64,000 nt of DNA from Mycobacterium interjectum (GTDB lineage Bacteria; Actinomycetota; Actinomycetes; Mycobacteriales; Mycobacteriaceae): assembly GCA_002102225.1 (NCBI GenBank), contig LQPB01000030.1, positions 42,089-106,088 on the forward strand. The letters are read 5' to 3'. The first letter of the stretch is position 1. Each line of letters begins with the position of its first letter. The notes under the pieces were generated by a model, which saw nothing but the letters and a program-made list of their open reading frames with translations, was not told the origin of the DNA and did not search any database. Below are positions 8,040-16,954 of the stretch, piece after piece. Both the position numbers and the translations under genes were made by a program.

Positions 8040-8498
8040 TTAGCTGTCCGCGACGACGTCGACGGAAACCTCCGCGTCGACCTCCGGGTGCAGGTGCACC
8101 GACACCCGATGCTGGCCGAGGGCCTTGATGTGGGATTTGGGCAACCGGACCGTCCGCTTGTCGAGGTTGGGTCCCCCGGCCTTCTTGATTGCCGCCACGA
8201 TGTCGCCGGCGGTCACCGAGCCGAACAGCTTGCCGGAGTCGCCGGCGGCTTTCACGGGCAGGGAGACCGGACCCAGCGAGTCGATCGCCGACTTGATCTC
8301 GTTGGCGTGCTCGAGGTCGCGCACCATCTTGGTCTCGCGGGCCCGACGGATCTCGTCCGCCTGCTTCTGCGCGCCACGCGAGGCGACGATCGCCAGGCCG
8401 CGCGGCAGCAGGAAGTTGCGGCCGTACCCGTCCTTCACTTCGACCGCGTCGCCGACGGTGCCGAGGTGGTCGACGTCGGCCGTCAGAATCAGCTTCAT
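8040..8498 (-). CDS. rplI: 50S ribosomal protein L9
   Basis: This 152-residue protein is the usual length for L9. It begins [36 protein letters not shown], the highly conserved N-terminal rRNA-binding domain, followed by a long charged helix ([26 protein letters not shown]) and a C-terminal domain. L9 binds 23S rRNA at the base of the L1 stalk and limits mRNA slippage. Last gene of the rpsF-ssb-rpsR-rplI cluster, 31 bp after rpsR. Equivalent to Rv0056. Confidence 0.98.
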   Translation of the reverse strand: MKLILTADVDHLGTVGDAVEVKDGYGRNFLLPRGLAIVASRGAQKQADEIRRARETKMVRDLEHANEIKSAIDSLGPVSLPVKAAGDSGKLFGSVTAGDIVAAIKKAGGPNLDKRTVRLPKSHIKALGQHRVSVHLHPEVDAEVSVDVVADS

Positions 8499-8529
8499 CG
8501 TTGGTACTTTCCGTTGGTCGTTCGGCGGA

Positions 8530-8784
8530 CTAACGCGCCGAAGAGGTGAAGGGCAGCAGGGCCACCTCGCGGGCGTTCTTCACTGCGGTCGCGATGTCGC
8601 GCTGGTGCTGCACGCAGTTGCCGGTGACACGACGCGCCCGGATCTTGCCGCGCTCACTGATGTAAGTGCGCAGCAGCGCGGTGTCCTTGTAGTCGATGGC
8701 TTGCTCTTTCTTCGCGCAGAAGATGCACTTGCGCGCCTTGACCGGCTTTTCCGGAGCCGGGCGCCGCTTGTTGGACTTGGCCAT
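8530..8784 (-). CDS. rpsR: 30S ribosomal protein S18, zinc-binding form
   Basis: This 84-residue protein keeps the C+ zinc-ribbon cysteines: KCIFCAKK (CxxC) and NCVQHQ further on. Mycobacteria encode a C+ S18 (Rv0055) in this operon and a C- paralogue elsewhere under Zur control, so this is the zinc-replete housekeeping copy. It binds 16S rRNA as a heterodimer with S6. The conserved [24 protein letters not shown] core is intact. Ribosome-binding site AACGGAAAG upstream of the ATG. Confidence 0.97.
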   Translation of the reverse strand: MAKSNKRRPAPEKPVKARKCIFCAKKEQAIDYKDTALLRTYISERGKIRARRVTGNCVQHQRDIATAVKNAREVALLPFTSSAR

Positions 8785-8826
8785 GTCTGTCTTTCTTTCC
8801 GTTTACTACTGGTCTGAAGTTTGGGG

Positions 8827-9345
8827 TTAGAACGGGGGCTCGTCGTCGCCGCCACCGAACGATCCCGATGCCGGGGCGCTGCCCCACGGGTCGTCGCTGG
8901 GCGCGGCGGCCGGTTGTGCCGGGGCCGGCGCCGGGCGAGAACCCCCGCCTCCGCCGAAGCCGCCGCCCCCGCCGCCGCTGCGGCTGGCCTTGTTGACCTT
9001 GGCGGTGGCGTACCGAAGCGAGGGGCCGATCTCGTCGACCTCGACCTCGACAACGGTGCGCTTCTCGCCCTCACGCGTTTCGAAGGAGCGCTGCTTGAGC
9101 CGCCCGGTGACGATCACCCGGGCGCCGCGGGTGAGGCTTTCCGCGACGTTCTCGGCGGCCTCCCGCCAGATGTTGCACCGCAGGAACAGCGCCTCGCCGT
9201 CCTTCCACTCCCCGCTCTGCCGGTCGTATATCCGCGGCGTCGACGCCACGGTGAAGTTCGCCACGGCAGCACCCGAGGGAGTGAACCGCAGTTCGGGGTC
9301 CGCAGTCAGGTTGCCGACAACGGTGATAGTGGTGTCACCAGCCAC
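8827..9345 (-). CDS. ssb: Single-stranded DNA-binding protein
   Basis: This 172-residue protein has an OB fold in residues ~1-115 ([38 protein letters not shown]), a flexible Gly/Pro-rich linker, and the acidic tail DDEPPF that binds partner proteins. I start at GTG 9345, giving [12 protein letters not shown], which matches M. tuberculosis Ssb (Rv0054) and follows a strong GAGGAGG. An in-frame ATG 39 bp upstream would precede the ribosome-binding site and is rejected. Binds ssDNA as a tetramer in replication, repair and recombination. Confidence 0.97.
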   Translation of the reverse strand: MAGDTTITVVGNLTADPELRFTPSGAAVANFTVASTPRIYDRQSGEWKDGEALFLRCNIWREAAENVAESLTRGARVIVTGRLKQRSFETREGEKRTVVEVEVDEIGPSLRYATAKVNKASRSGGGGGGFGGGGGSRPAPAPAQPAAAPSDDPWGSAPASGSFGGGDDEPPF

Positions 9346-9443
9346 AATTTCCTCCTCGGTCCGCCATCTCGGGGTGCAGCGCACGCGCGATCGTCATGAG
9401 CGTAGTCTCGCCGAGCCTACGCAGCGTCGACGACAATCGGCAC

Positions 9444-9734
9444 TCAGTGCTTGTCGGTGCGCATCACCTTGGTGCGCAGCACCGACTCGTTGAGGCTCAG
9501 CTGCCGGTCGAGCTCGGACACCGTCGCCGGCTCGGCCTTGAGGTCGACGACGACGTAGATGCCCTCGGCGTGCTTGGCGATCTCGTAGGCCAGCCGGCGC
9601 TTGCCCCAGATGTCGACCTTGTCGACGCTTCCGCCGTCCTTGCGGACGACATTGAGGAACGTCTCCAAGGACGGAGCAACAGTGCGTTCGTCGAGCGTGG
9701 GGTCAAGAATGACCATGATTTCGTATGGACGCAT
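9444..9734 (-). CDS. rpsF: 30S ribosomal protein S6
   Basis: This 96-residue protein begins [24 protein letters not shown] and contains the conserved [25 protein letters not shown] strand-helix. S6 pairs with S18 on the 30S platform. It is the first gene of the rpsF-ssb-rpsR-rplI cluster; a strong ribosome-binding site (GAGGAGGTGG) precedes the ATG. Equivalent to Rv0053. A hairpin in the leader (9768-9784) may be regulatory. Confidence 0.98.
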   Translation of the reverse strand: MRPYEIMVILDPTLDERTVAPSLETFLNVVRKDGGSVDKVDIWGKRRLAYEIAKHAEGIYVVVDLKAEPATVSELDRQLSLNESVLRTKVMRTDKH

Positions 9735-9784
9735 GGAAACCTCACCACCTCCTCTGGTCTCAAGCGGCCACGGTCGATCCGTGG
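9735..9784 (-). promoter_or_regulatory. rpsF 5' leader with hairpin, possible S6:S18 autoregulatory element
   Basis: The mRNA leader contains the perfect hairpin CCACGG-ATCGA-CCGTGG (9768-9784), followed by CCGCTTGAGACC and the ribosome-binding site. In many bacteria the S6:S18 dimer represses its own operon through a leader hairpin exposing CCG. The match here is only general, so this is a candidate. Confidence 0.3.
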
Positions 9785-9851
9785 CAGGAGGGTCGCCTGC
9801 GTCGGCAACCGCCCCAGGGTACCGGACGCGGGGCCTGCCCAGGAAATCCGC

Positions 9852-10502
9852 TTACCGGCGGGCTTGGAGGTACTCGTTCGCCCTTGCCACGGTGGCTTGG
9901 TCGGCTTTGGCGAGCGCGCCGGAGTCGAACGGCGGCTGCGGGTCGTATTCGATGAGCAACTGGGACGCCTGCGCGGCCTCGCGGTCGACCAGGAGCTCGA
10001 CCAGCCGCAGCGCCATGTCGATGCCACTGGACACGCCCGCGGCGGTGATGAGGCGCTGGGGTATGTGCTCGACGACGCGCGTCGGGACGTAGCGCGCGCC
10101 CAACTCGTTGAGCAGGTCCGCGGCCCGCCAGTGGGTCGTCGCGGTGAGCCCGTCGAGCAGGCCGGCCGCGGCCAGCAACAGCGCGCCGGTGCACACCGAG
10201 GTGGTGAAGGTGGTGTCGGGGTGCACCGATTGCAGCCACCCGCGGATGGCCTCTCCTGTCGCGTCGTGGATCAGCTTGCGGGTTCCGATGCCGCCGGGGA
10301 CCACCACCACGTCGGGGGCCCCGACCTCGTCGAAGGTGGCGTCGCAGGCGAGGCCGAGCCGCCCGTTTTCGGTGCGCACCTCGCCCCGGCGGTGCCCCAC
10401 GAACACGACGTCGATCGACGGAATCTGTTGCAGCACTTCGTAGGGGCCCACGGCGTCGAGCGCGGTGAACCGATCGAACAGCGGGATCGCGACGAGGGTC
10501 AT
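9852..10502 (-). CDS. DJ-1/PfpI family protein
   Basis: This 216-residue protein has a class I glutamine amidotransferase-like fold. It starts MTLVAIPLFDRFTALDAVGPYEVL, as in the DJ-1/PfpI group related to GATase-like AraC regulators but with no HTH domain. The nucleophile elbow is SVCTGALLLAAAGLLDG (Cys ~105), followed by ATTHWR with the His. The family includes isonitrile hydratases, glyoxalases and chaperones; the substrate is unknown. The ATG at 10502 overlaps the stop of the upstream membrane transferase gene (ATGA), so translation is coupled. Equivalent to the H37Rv gene Rv0052. Confidence 0.85.
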   Translation of the reverse strand: MTLVAIPLFDRFTALDAVGPYEVLQQIPSIDVVFVGHRRGEVRTENGRLGLACDATFDEVGAPDVVVVPGGIGTRKLIHDATGEAIRGWLQSVHPDTTFTTSVCTGALLLAAAGLLDGLTATTHWRAADLLNELGARYVPTRVVEHIPQRLITAAGVSSGIDMALRLVELLVDREAAQASQLLIEYDPQPPFDSGALAKADQATVARANEYLQARR

Positions 10503-12151
10503 GGCTGCCCCACCGCCACCGCCGCTTCGCTGTCGGTTTCGGGCGCCGGCGCGTCCGCGCGCCGCAACCCGGGGGGCCGCAGCCACGGCGGCAGCCAACC
10601 GGGCGGCGCGTCCGAGGCGCGGTCGAAGGGGCCGCCCGCCGGATCGTCCACGCGGCCGCCCCATCGCAACAGGTCCTCCTCGGGGCGATAGATCTGCCGG
10701 AGCACCAGCGCACACAGCGCCACGACCGCGATGTCGCGCACCAACACCGTCGTGGTGAACACCTGCTCGGGCAGCCCGCGGTTCGGGTTGCCGTACAAGT
10801 AATACATCCGCGGCACCCACACCAGCGCGTCAATCGTCATCCAGGCCAACAGGATTCGGCGATGCGGCAATGCCAGAACGGCGAGCGGCACCAGCCACAG
10901 CGAGAACTGCGGGCTCCAGACCTTGTTGGTCAACAGGAAGGCGGCCACCACCAAAAACGCCAGCTGCGTCAGCCGCGGGCGCCGCGGAGCGGTGAGCGCG
11001 ACGTATGCGATCGCCGCGCAGCACCCGATGAACGTCACCGCGACCACCGTGTTCAACACGGTCGGCGGCTGCCAGAAACCCAGCTTGGGATCGAAACCCC
11101 GCCAGCCGGTGAACGATTTCACCACGCTGTACAGCGAGTCCATGTCGTCACCTCGCCGGGTGTTGAGCCGGAAGAACTCGGACCAACCGCGCGGAAAGAG
11201 CACCAACACGGGAAGATTCACCGCCAGCCAGGTCGCCGCGGCCGTGCCCGCGGTGCGCGCGAGCGCGCCGAGGCGACCGGTCCGGATGCCCAGCACCAAC
11301 ATCGGCCCCAAAAACAGCAACGGATACAGCTTGGCGGCGGCGCCCAATCCGATCAGCAGACCGGCGAGCACCGGTCTACGCCGGGCCCAGGCCAGCAGGC
11401 CGCCCATCGCGAAAGCCGTTGCCAGGGCATCGAAATTGGTGAAAATTTGAAAGATCACCAGCGGTGAGGCGGCCACCAGGGCCGCGTCCCAGATGCGCCG
11501 GCCCGACAGGCCGGCCGTCGCCCAGACGGTGCCCAGCCAGGCTAAGGCCAACCCGAACGCCGCGACGTTGAAAAACATCACCACCTCGGCGACCACCGGC
11601 AGCGGGGCGAGCTTGCTCAGCGCGGTGTAGGTCTTGGCCAGCGCCATCGACACGTACTGATACACACCGGTCAGCACGGGATACTCCATGTATCGCACCG
11701 CGGGCTGACCGTCGTAGCGGGTCTGGGGTGCGCCGCTAGCGTCGGTTTCGATCCAACTCGACTTGTACGGAAACTTGCCCTGGCTCAACAACTCCGCGCC
11801 GTAGAGGGGCACGGTGTCGGAGTAGCACAACTCGTAGTAGGCGCGTTGGTTATCCCAGTTGGCGACCCGTTGATCGCCCGTCCCGGTGCCGGTGCTCTGC
11901 AGACATGCCGCCTTGGTCGACCAGCCCAGTGCCAGGAACACCAGCGCGATCAAAAACATCACCCGCACCGGGGTCATCACCCGGGCTCGGCCGATCAGCG
12001 CGTGCCGGCCCACCGGACCGCCGCCGGCCTCCGCCAGCGCAGCGCCCAGAAAGTCGGTGCGGCTTGGGCAATCGCGGTTGTCGACGTTGCGCAGATCGCC
12101 CGCCAACGGCTGCGGCGAGATGGTGGCGCTCTGCTGCTGAGCGCCGGTCAC
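10499..12151 (-). CDS. Polytopic membrane glycosyltransferase, GT87-like (Rv0051 homologue)
   Basis: This 550-residue protein has about ten or more hydrophobic segments from residue ~55 on, an early luminal loop with conserved YMEYPVLTGVYQY, and an acidic region NWDNQRAYYELCY. This is the pattern of mycobacterial GT87/PimE-like polyprenyl-phosphate-mannose-dependent mannosyltransferases. The C-terminal ~60 residues are Pro-rich and cytoplasmic. Start is GTG 12151 (VTGAQQQSA), where the stop of ponA1 overlaps as GTGA; the frame is open further upstream only in the shadow of ponA1. Adjacent to ponA1, so a role in envelope glycan assembly is likely. Acceptor not known. Confidence 0.8.
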   Translation of the reverse strand: MTGAQQQSATISPQPLAGDLRNVDNRDCPSRTDFLGAALAEAGGGPVGRHALIGRARVMTPVRVMFLIALVFLALGWSTKAACLQSTGTGTGDQRVANWDNQRAYYELCYSDTVPLYGAELLSQGKFPYKSSWIETDASGAPQTRYDGQPAVRYMEYPVLTGVYQYVSMALAKTYTALSKLAPLPVVAEVVMFFNVAAFGLALAWLGTVWATAGLSGRRIWDAALVAASPLVIFQIFTNFDALATAFAMGGLLAWARRRPVLAGLLIGLGAAAKLYPLLFLGPMLVLGIRTGRLGALARTAGTAAATWLAVNLPVLVLFPRGWSEFFRLNTRRGDDMDSLYSVVKSFTGWRGFDPKLGFWQPPTVLNTVVAVTFIGCCAAIAYVALTAPRRPRLTQLAFLVVAAFLLTNKVWSPQFSLWLVPLAVLALPHRRILLAWMTIDALVWVPRMYYLYGNPNRGLPEQVFTTTVLVRDIAVVALCALVLRQIYRPEEDLLRWGGRVDDPAGGPFDRASDAPPGWLPPWLRPPGLRRADAPAPETDSEAAVAVGQP

Positions 12152-14772
12152 GGTGGCGGCGGGGGCGCTTGCGGGCCACCCGGCGGAACGCCGGGGAGTT
12201 GCGGCCCGCCCGGCGCGGGGTTGCCCGGCTGTTCCCCGCCTGGCTGGTTGCCGCCGGGCGGCGGCGGCGCGTTGGTGATCGTCGTGGGCGGGCCGACCGG
12301 GATGGTGATGCCCGGCGCCACCTCGATCGTGGGCTGTATGACGGTCACCTGTGGCGGCGCCGGCGGGGGCGGCGCCGCGGGCACGCCCGCGTAGCCACCG
12401 ATCTCGCTCGGCTTGGGGAAGCTCTCGTTGGAGCTGCCCTTCAGGGCGCCGTCCATGGTCGACTTCCAAATGTCCGATGGCAGGCCGGAACCGTAAACCT
12501 CTGCGCCCGAGGCGGTGACGAGCGGCACGTTGTCTTGGACGGTGCCCACCCACACCGCCGTCGACAGCGACGGCGTGTATCCGACCATCCAGGCGTCCTT
12601 GTTGGCCTGGGTGTCGCCCAACTGCACCGTCCCGGTCTTGGCCGCCGACGGGCGCCCGCCGGCCAGGCTGTGCCCGCGCGAGTACGCGGCGATCGGCTGC
12701 ATCGCGGCGGTGACGTTGTCCGCGACGCCCTTGTCGATGCGGTTCTCGCCGCTGTTGTCGGAGTTGCTGGCGTCGAAAAGCACCTGGCCCTCCGCATTGA
12801 CGACCTTTTGCACCAAATGCGGCCGGTGATAAACGCCGGACGCGGCCAGCGTGGCATACGCCGAGGCCATGTCTATCGGCCGGGTTTGGTACTGCCCCAG
12901 CACAATTCCGTTGTTCGGCGGACCGCCCTTGCCGTCCTCGGACAGCGTGTGCGCGACGCCGGGGAAGCTCTTCGCGACGCCGGCCTGGTGCGCGGCATCC
13001 GCCACGGCCTGCGGCCCGCCCTTCAGCTTGAGCATCAGCCGGTAGTAGGCGGTGTTGAGCGAAAGCTTCAGCGCCTCGGCGATATTGCAGGTCCCGCAGT
13101 TTTCCCCGTCGACGTTGGTGATCTTGATCCCGTCGACGGTGAGCGGTGAGCTGTCGACCTGATAACCCAGACCGATGCCCTGTTGCAGCGCCGCAACCAA
13201 GGCGAACACCTTGAACGACGACCCGGTCTGCAGCCCCGCCTGGGCGAAGTCGAAACCGTTGGCGTCGGAGCCGCCGTAGTAGGCGCGTATCGCGCCGTTG
13301 TGCGGATCGATCGACACCACCGCGGACCGCATATCGGGGTCCTGCCCGTCGAGGTATTTCGAAACCGATTTCTCGGCGGCCTGCTGGGCCTTCGGATCGA
13401 TCGTCGTGGTGACCTGCAGGCCTTGGGTGTTCAGCGTCTGTTCGTCGATGTTGAAGAGCTCCATCAGCTCTTTGGTCACCTGACGCTCGATCAGCCCGTT
13501 GGGACCGGTGGTCTGGTTCTGCGCCCGGGCCTGGTCGGGTGGCAGGGTCACCGGAAACACCTGCGCCGCACGGTCACTCGGGGACAGCGCCTTGGTTTCC
13601 ACCATGCCGTCGAGCACCCAATTCCACCGCTCCGCGGCGCCCTTCGGGTCGACGGCCGGGTCCAGCGAGGACGGCCGCCGGATCAGCGCCGCCAGCAGCG
13701 CACCCTCCGAGACGGTGAGCTGCTCGACCGGCTTGTCGAAATAGGCCTTGGCGGCGGCCGAGATGCCGTAGGCGCCCCGGCCGAAGTAGATGATGTTCAG
13801 ATAGGCCTGCAAGACATCGTCTTTGGACCACTCCCCCGACATCTTGGTGGCGATGACCAATTCCTTGGCCTTGCGCATCAGGCCGCTGAACCCGTGCTGC
13901 GCCGAACCGACGAGCGCGTTCTTCACGTACTGCTGGGTGATCGTCGATCCGCCCTGCAGCTCGCCGCCGCCGAACAGGTCGTTGTTCACCGCACGCGCGA
14001 AACCGGTGAACGAGATGCCGGGGTTCGAGTAGAAGTTGCGGTCCTCCGCGGCGATCACCGCCTGACGCACATGCACGGGCACCTGGCTGATGTTGACGTC
14101 AACCCGATTGCCCTCGGGCGGAACGATCTTCGCGATCTCGGAGCCGTCGCTGGCCAGAATCGTCGACACCTGGTTGGTGCGGATGTTGCCCGGCTTGGGG
14201 ACGTCGACGATGAAGTACGCCATCGCGAAGGTAACGATCGGCAACAGGACCAGCGCCGCCAGGGTGAGGTAGGCCGCGCGGCGCACCCACAGCCAGTTGA
14301 TCTGGTCGACCCAGCTCCAGTTGAACGGCGCTCGGCCGCCGGCACCCCCGGACCCGGCGGGCGGTTGGGGTGGCGGCGGTGGCGGCCCCTCGGGTGGGCG
14401 GCGCCCGAGCATCGGCGCCTCGCGCCGCGCGGATGCTGACGTCGCCCGCCCGTCGAGGGCGGCCTTGACCTCGTCGATCGGGTCTCGCTGCGGCGGCGCC
14501 GACGCGGGGGTTTCCAGCGCCGCCTTGACCTCCTGGATGGGGTCGGGCCGGCGGGGCGCGCGGTCGTCGACGACGGGCGGCAGGATCGTGGTCAGCCGGT
14601 CGTCGGGGGGAACCGGGCGGCGGCGGCCGGGCCCTGCTGGCGCGTCGCGCCCCTCCGGCCCCGGCCGGGCGGGATCGCCGGGCCGGTCGGTGCTCGCGTG
14701 CTTGCCCACGCGCTCAGTCGCCGATTCGTTCAGGTCACTGCGCGACTGGTCGTGGCGCCCTTCGTTACTCAA
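12148..14772 (-). CDS. ponA1: Bifunctional class A penicillin-binding protein PonA1
   Basis: PonA1 polymerises and crosslinks peptidoglycan at the growing pole. The 874 residues comprise a Pro/Arg-rich cytoplasmic tail (~1-150) with PIQEVKAAL/PIDEVKAAL repeats, one membrane helix (YLTLAALVLLPIVTFAMAYFIV), a GT51 glycosyltransferase (EDRNFYSNPG; GGSTITQQYVKN), a transpeptidase with SxxK in GSSFKVFAL, SLN, and KTGTVQ, and a Pro-rich periplasmic C-terminus. The start is uncertain: TTG 14772 (LSNEGRHDQS) is chosen because it resembles the N-terminus I recall for the long M. tuberculosis form. It overlaps the DUF5318 stop by 8 bp. Equivalent to Rv0050. Confidence 0.95.
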   Translation of the reverse strand: MSNEGRHDQSRSDLNESATERVGKHASTDRPGDPARPGPEGRDAPAGPGRRRPVPPDDRLTTILPPVVDDRAPRRPDPIQEVKAALETPASAPPQRDPIDEVKAALDGRATSASARREAPMLGRRPPEGPPPPPPQPPAGSGGAGGRAPFNWSWVDQINWLWVRRAAYLTLAALVLLPIVTFAMAYFIVDVPKPGNIRTNQVSTILASDGSEIAKIVPPEGNRVDVNISQVPVHVRQAVIAAEDRNFYSNPGISFTGFARAVNNDLFGGGELQGGSTITQQYVKNALVGSAQHGFSGLMRKAKELVIATKMSGEWSKDDVLQAYLNIIYFGRGAYGISAAAKAYFDKPVEQLTVSEGALLAALIRRPSSLDPAVDPKGAAERWNWVLDGMVETKALSPSDRAAQVFPVTLPPDQARAQNQTTGPNGLIERQVTKELMELFNIDEQTLNTQGLQVTTTIDPKAQQAAEKSVSKYLDGQDPDMRSAVVSIDPHNGAIRAYYGGSDANGFDFAQAGLQTGSSFKVFALVAALQQGIGLGYQVDSSPLTVDGIKITNVDGENCGTCNIAEALKLSLNTAYYRLMLKLKGGPQAVADAAHQAGVAKSFPGVAHTLSEDGKGGPPNNGIVLGQYQTRPIDMASAYATLAASGVYHRPHLVQKVVNAEGQVLFDASNSDNSGENRIDKGVADNVTAAMQPIAAYSRGHSLAGGRPSAAKTGTVQLGDTQANKDAWMVGYTPSLSTAVWVGTVQDNVPLVTASGAEVYGSGLPSDIWKSTMDGALKGSSNESFPKPSEIGGYAGVPAAPPPPAPPQVTVIQPTIEVAPGITIPVGPPTTITNAPPPPGGNQPGGEQPGNPAPGGPQLPGVPPGGPQAPPPPP

Positions 14773-15187
14773 TGGCCGTTCGGGCGCCGTTGCGCGCCGT
14801 CCGCGTGCGGGTGCCCTTGGGAGGGCGGATCGCACCCATCACATACGACTTCACGAGATGGTTCCAGCTGCAGGTCCGGCACACTTCCACCACGTGCACG
14901 GAGAACTCCTCGAAGCGGGTCGCCAGCATCACCAACTCTTCGGCGGTGCGAGCCGAGCCCGACACCGCACCCAGGTGGTCGCCGAATACCCACGAGACCA
15001 GGGTCAGCTGTTCCTTACGGCAGATCGGGCACATCACCTGGCTCTGTTTGCCGTGAAACTTTGCGGCGCGCAGCAAATATGGGTTGGCGTCGCAGACTTC
15101 GGACACACCGGTGCGGCCGGAGTAGACCTCGGCGAGCAGCGAGCGCCGCCGAAGCGCGTAGTCCACCACCTGTCGCTGCAGTCGCAC
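14765..15187 (-). CDS. DUF5318 protein with zinc-finger-like cysteines
   Basis: This 140-residue protein (Rv0049 homologue) starts at GTG 15187: VRLQRQVVDYALRRRSLLAEV. It has a CPICRKEQ pair (~residue 55) and a CRTCSW pair (~102), spaced like a four-cysteine zinc site. The conserved TGVSEVCDANPYLLRAAKFHGK lies before it. No membrane segment. The gene begins a ponA1 operon, ending inside the ponA1 start region. A -10 box TACTCT lies 7 nt before the GTG, predicting a leaderless transcript. Function unknown; its constant linkage to ponA1 suggests an envelope role. Confidence 0.85.
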   Translation of the reverse strand: MRLQRQVVDYALRRRSLLAEVYSGRTGVSEVCDANPYLLRAAKFHGKQSQVMCPICRKEQLTLVSWVFGDHLGAVSGSARTAEELVMLATRFEEFSVHVVEVCRTCSWNHLVKSYVMGAIRPPKGTRTRTARNGARTAIE

Positions 15188-15194
15188 GCTGACC

Positions 15195-15200
15195 AGAGTA
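15195..15200 (-). promoter_or_regulatory. -10 box, leaderless promoter of the DUF5318-ponA1 operon
   Basis: TACTCT on the minus strand ends 7 nt before the GTG at 15187, so transcription should begin at or next to the start codon. Confidence 0.55.
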
Positions 15201-15298
15201 CGTGGCCGTCCGCCCCACCGACACGCAACCGAGGCTGTTGCCGGCCCGAGCCGTGGCGATCGACCACCGCATCCTGTGCCGAACCCGAGCCATACTCC

Positions 15299-15304
15299 TA
15301 CGAT
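15299..15304 (+). promoter_or_regulatory. -10 box, leaderless promoter of the DUF1707 gene
   Basis: TACGAT ends 7 nt before GTG 15312, mirroring the divergent DUF5318 promoter 99 bp away. Confidence 0.55.
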
Positions 15305-15311
15305 CATCGGC

Positions 15312-16193
15312 GTGGCGAAATTGCCGGGGACCTCGCTCGCGGATCGAGCGACGAGGACGACCCGTGCCAAAGACAGCGACCGGCAAGATGCCTGCGCGAT
15401 CCTCGACGTCGCCCTGGGCGACGGCGAGCTTTCCGAGCAAGAGCATCGGGAGCGGGTCAGCGCGGCGACCCAAGCGGTCACGCTCGGCGACTTGCAGGAC
15501 TTGGTGGACGATCTGCAGGGCGGCGGAACCACGCGGCCGGGGTGGGCCGCCGGGTCGCGCCCGAAGCTGCCCAAGTTCGGCGGTCGGGGCCTACTGGCCG
15601 CCGCTTTCGTCGCGTCGGTATTGCTTGGTGTCCTCGTCGGCTGGGGGCTCTACGGCAACACCCGGACGCCGTTGGACTTCACCACCGATCCGGGAGCCAA
15701 GCCCGACGGAGTCGTCCCGGTGGTCCTGACACCACCCACCCAGCTGCATTCCGTCGGCGGCCTGACCGGCTTGCTCGAGCAAACACGCAAAAGGTTCGGC
15801 AACGCCGTCGGCTTCCGGCTGGTGATCTACCCGACCTACGCGGTGCTCGACCGCCCGGATCCCTCCGACGACCGCCGCGTGCTGGCCTACGATTACCGCG
15901 GCGGGTGGGCCGATCCAACCAGCTCGGCGAAGAGCTCCGCCGACGGCCCCGTCGCGGTCGACCTGGGCAATTTCGACATCGCGGCGACGGTGGGCATCAT
16001 GCGCGGGGCCCCGGAAACCCTCCACATGAAGCCGTCCGACGTCAAAACCACCTATCTGGTGATCGAACCCGCAACCGACCCGACCACCCCGGGGGCGCTT
16101 TCGCTGTCGGTGTATGTGTCGGGCGACTACGGCGGCGGTTACATCGTCTTCGCCGGTGACGGCAGGATCAAGCGGATCAGTCCGCCCTCATAG
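15312..16193 (+). CDS. DUF1707 membrane protein (Rv0048c homologue)
   Basis: This 293-residue protein starts at GTG 15312 (VAKLPGTSLADRATR), supported by the -10 box. Residues ~20-70 form a DUF1707 domain (KDSDRQDACAILDVALGDGELSEQEHRERV), a helical module found at the N-terminus of many actinobacterial membrane proteins. One membrane helix follows (LLAAAFVASVLLGVLVGWGLY), then a ~180-residue extracytoplasmic domain with RFGNAVGFRLVIYPTYAVL. An in-frame ATG at 15276 lies upstream of the -10 box. Function unknown. It is divergent from the DUF5318-ponA1 operon and 157 bp before padR. Confidence 0.82.
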   Translation: MAKLPGTSLADRATRTTRAKDSDRQDACAILDVALGDGELSEQEHRERVSAATQAVTLGDLQDLVDDLQGGGTTRPGWAAGSRPKLPKFGGRGLLAAAFVASVLLGVLVGWGLYGNTRTPLDFTTDPGAKPDGVVPVVLTPPTQLHSVGGLTGLLEQTRKRFGNAVGFRLVIYPTYAVLDRPDPSDDRRVLAYDYRGGWADPTSSAKSSADGPVAVDLGNFDIAATVGIMRGAPETLHMKPSDVKTTYLVIEPATDPTTPGALSLSVYVSGDYGGGYIVFAGDGRIKRISPPS

Positions 16194-16271
16194 CCGCTGG
16201 TACCGGGACTTTTCCCGGAGGCGACGCTGTGACTAATAGCGCACCAACACCGGGTAGTGTTGTGGCGAATA

Positions 16272-16284
16272 TATCGAGGCGATA
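16272..16284. promoter_or_regulatory. Palindrome upstream of the PadR gene, candidate operator
   Basis: TATCG-AGG-CGATA is a perfect 5-bp-arm palindrome next to a TACGAT -10-like hexamer (16283-16288). It lies 67 bp before the PadR start and could be an autoregulatory operator that also affects ino1. Confidence 0.35.
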
Positions 16285-16350
16285 CGATGACGCGAGGCGT
16301 CGGACCGTTAAGTCCTCAAGTCACTAGCCATCACAAAAGGGGGTGAATCG

Positions 16351-16893
16351 ATGCTTGAGCTCGCCATCCTGGGCCTTCTCATCGAGTCACCCATGCACGG
16401 CTACGAATTGCGGAAGCGGCTGACCGGCCTGCTCGGCGCGTTCCGGGCGTTCTCGTATGGGTCGCTCTACCCGGCGCTGCGGCGCATGCAGGCCGAGGGC
16501 CTGATCGCCGAGAACGCCGCGCCGGCCGGCACCCCGGTGCGGCGAGCGCGGCGGGTCTACCAGCTCACCGAGGAGGGCCGCCGGCGCTTCGGAGAACTGG
16601 TGGCCGACACCGGACCCCACAACTACACCGACGACGGCTTCGGGGTGCACCTGGCGTTCTTCAACCGGACGCCGGCCGAGGCGCGCATGCGCATCCTCGA
16701 AGGCCGCCGTCGCCAGGTTGAAGAGCGGCGGGAGGGCCTGCGCGAAGCAGTGGCGCGGGCCAGTAGCTCGTTCGACCGCTACACCCGGCAGCTTCACCAG
16801 CTGGGCCTCGAGTCCAGCGAGCGCGAAGTGAAGTGGCTCAACGAGCTCATCGCTGCGGAGCGGGCAATGCCCGGCCTCTCCGAGCAGACGTAA
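16351..16893 (+). CDS. PadR family transcriptional regulator (Rv0047c homologue)
   Basis: This 180-residue protein opens MLELAILGLLIESPMHGYELRKRL, the classic PadR winged-helix start, followed by SLYPALRRMQAEGLI (recognition and wing) and a C-terminal helical dimerisation region (RRRQVEERREGLREAVARA). The ATG follows AAAGGGGGTG. Located 61 bp upstream of ino1 in the same direction, so it may control inositol phosphate synthesis; this is context only. The inducer is unknown. Confidence 0.9.
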   Translation: MLELAILGLLIESPMHGYELRKRLTGLLGAFRAFSYGSLYPALRRMQAEGLIAENAAPAGTPVRRARRVYQLTEEGRRRFGELVADTGPHNYTDDGFGVHLAFFNRTPAEARMRILEGRRRQVEERREGLREAVARASSSFDRYTRQLHQLGLESSEREVKWLNELIAAERAMPGLSEQT

Positions 16894-16954
16894 AACCCCC
16901 TGCACGAAATCCGATCAGCTGAGACACAAGGTTATGGAGTGAGGAGAACGCCCT

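Noticed and set aside
13183..14439. 418-codon + strand frame opposite ponA1
   Set aside because: Antisense shadow of ponA1.
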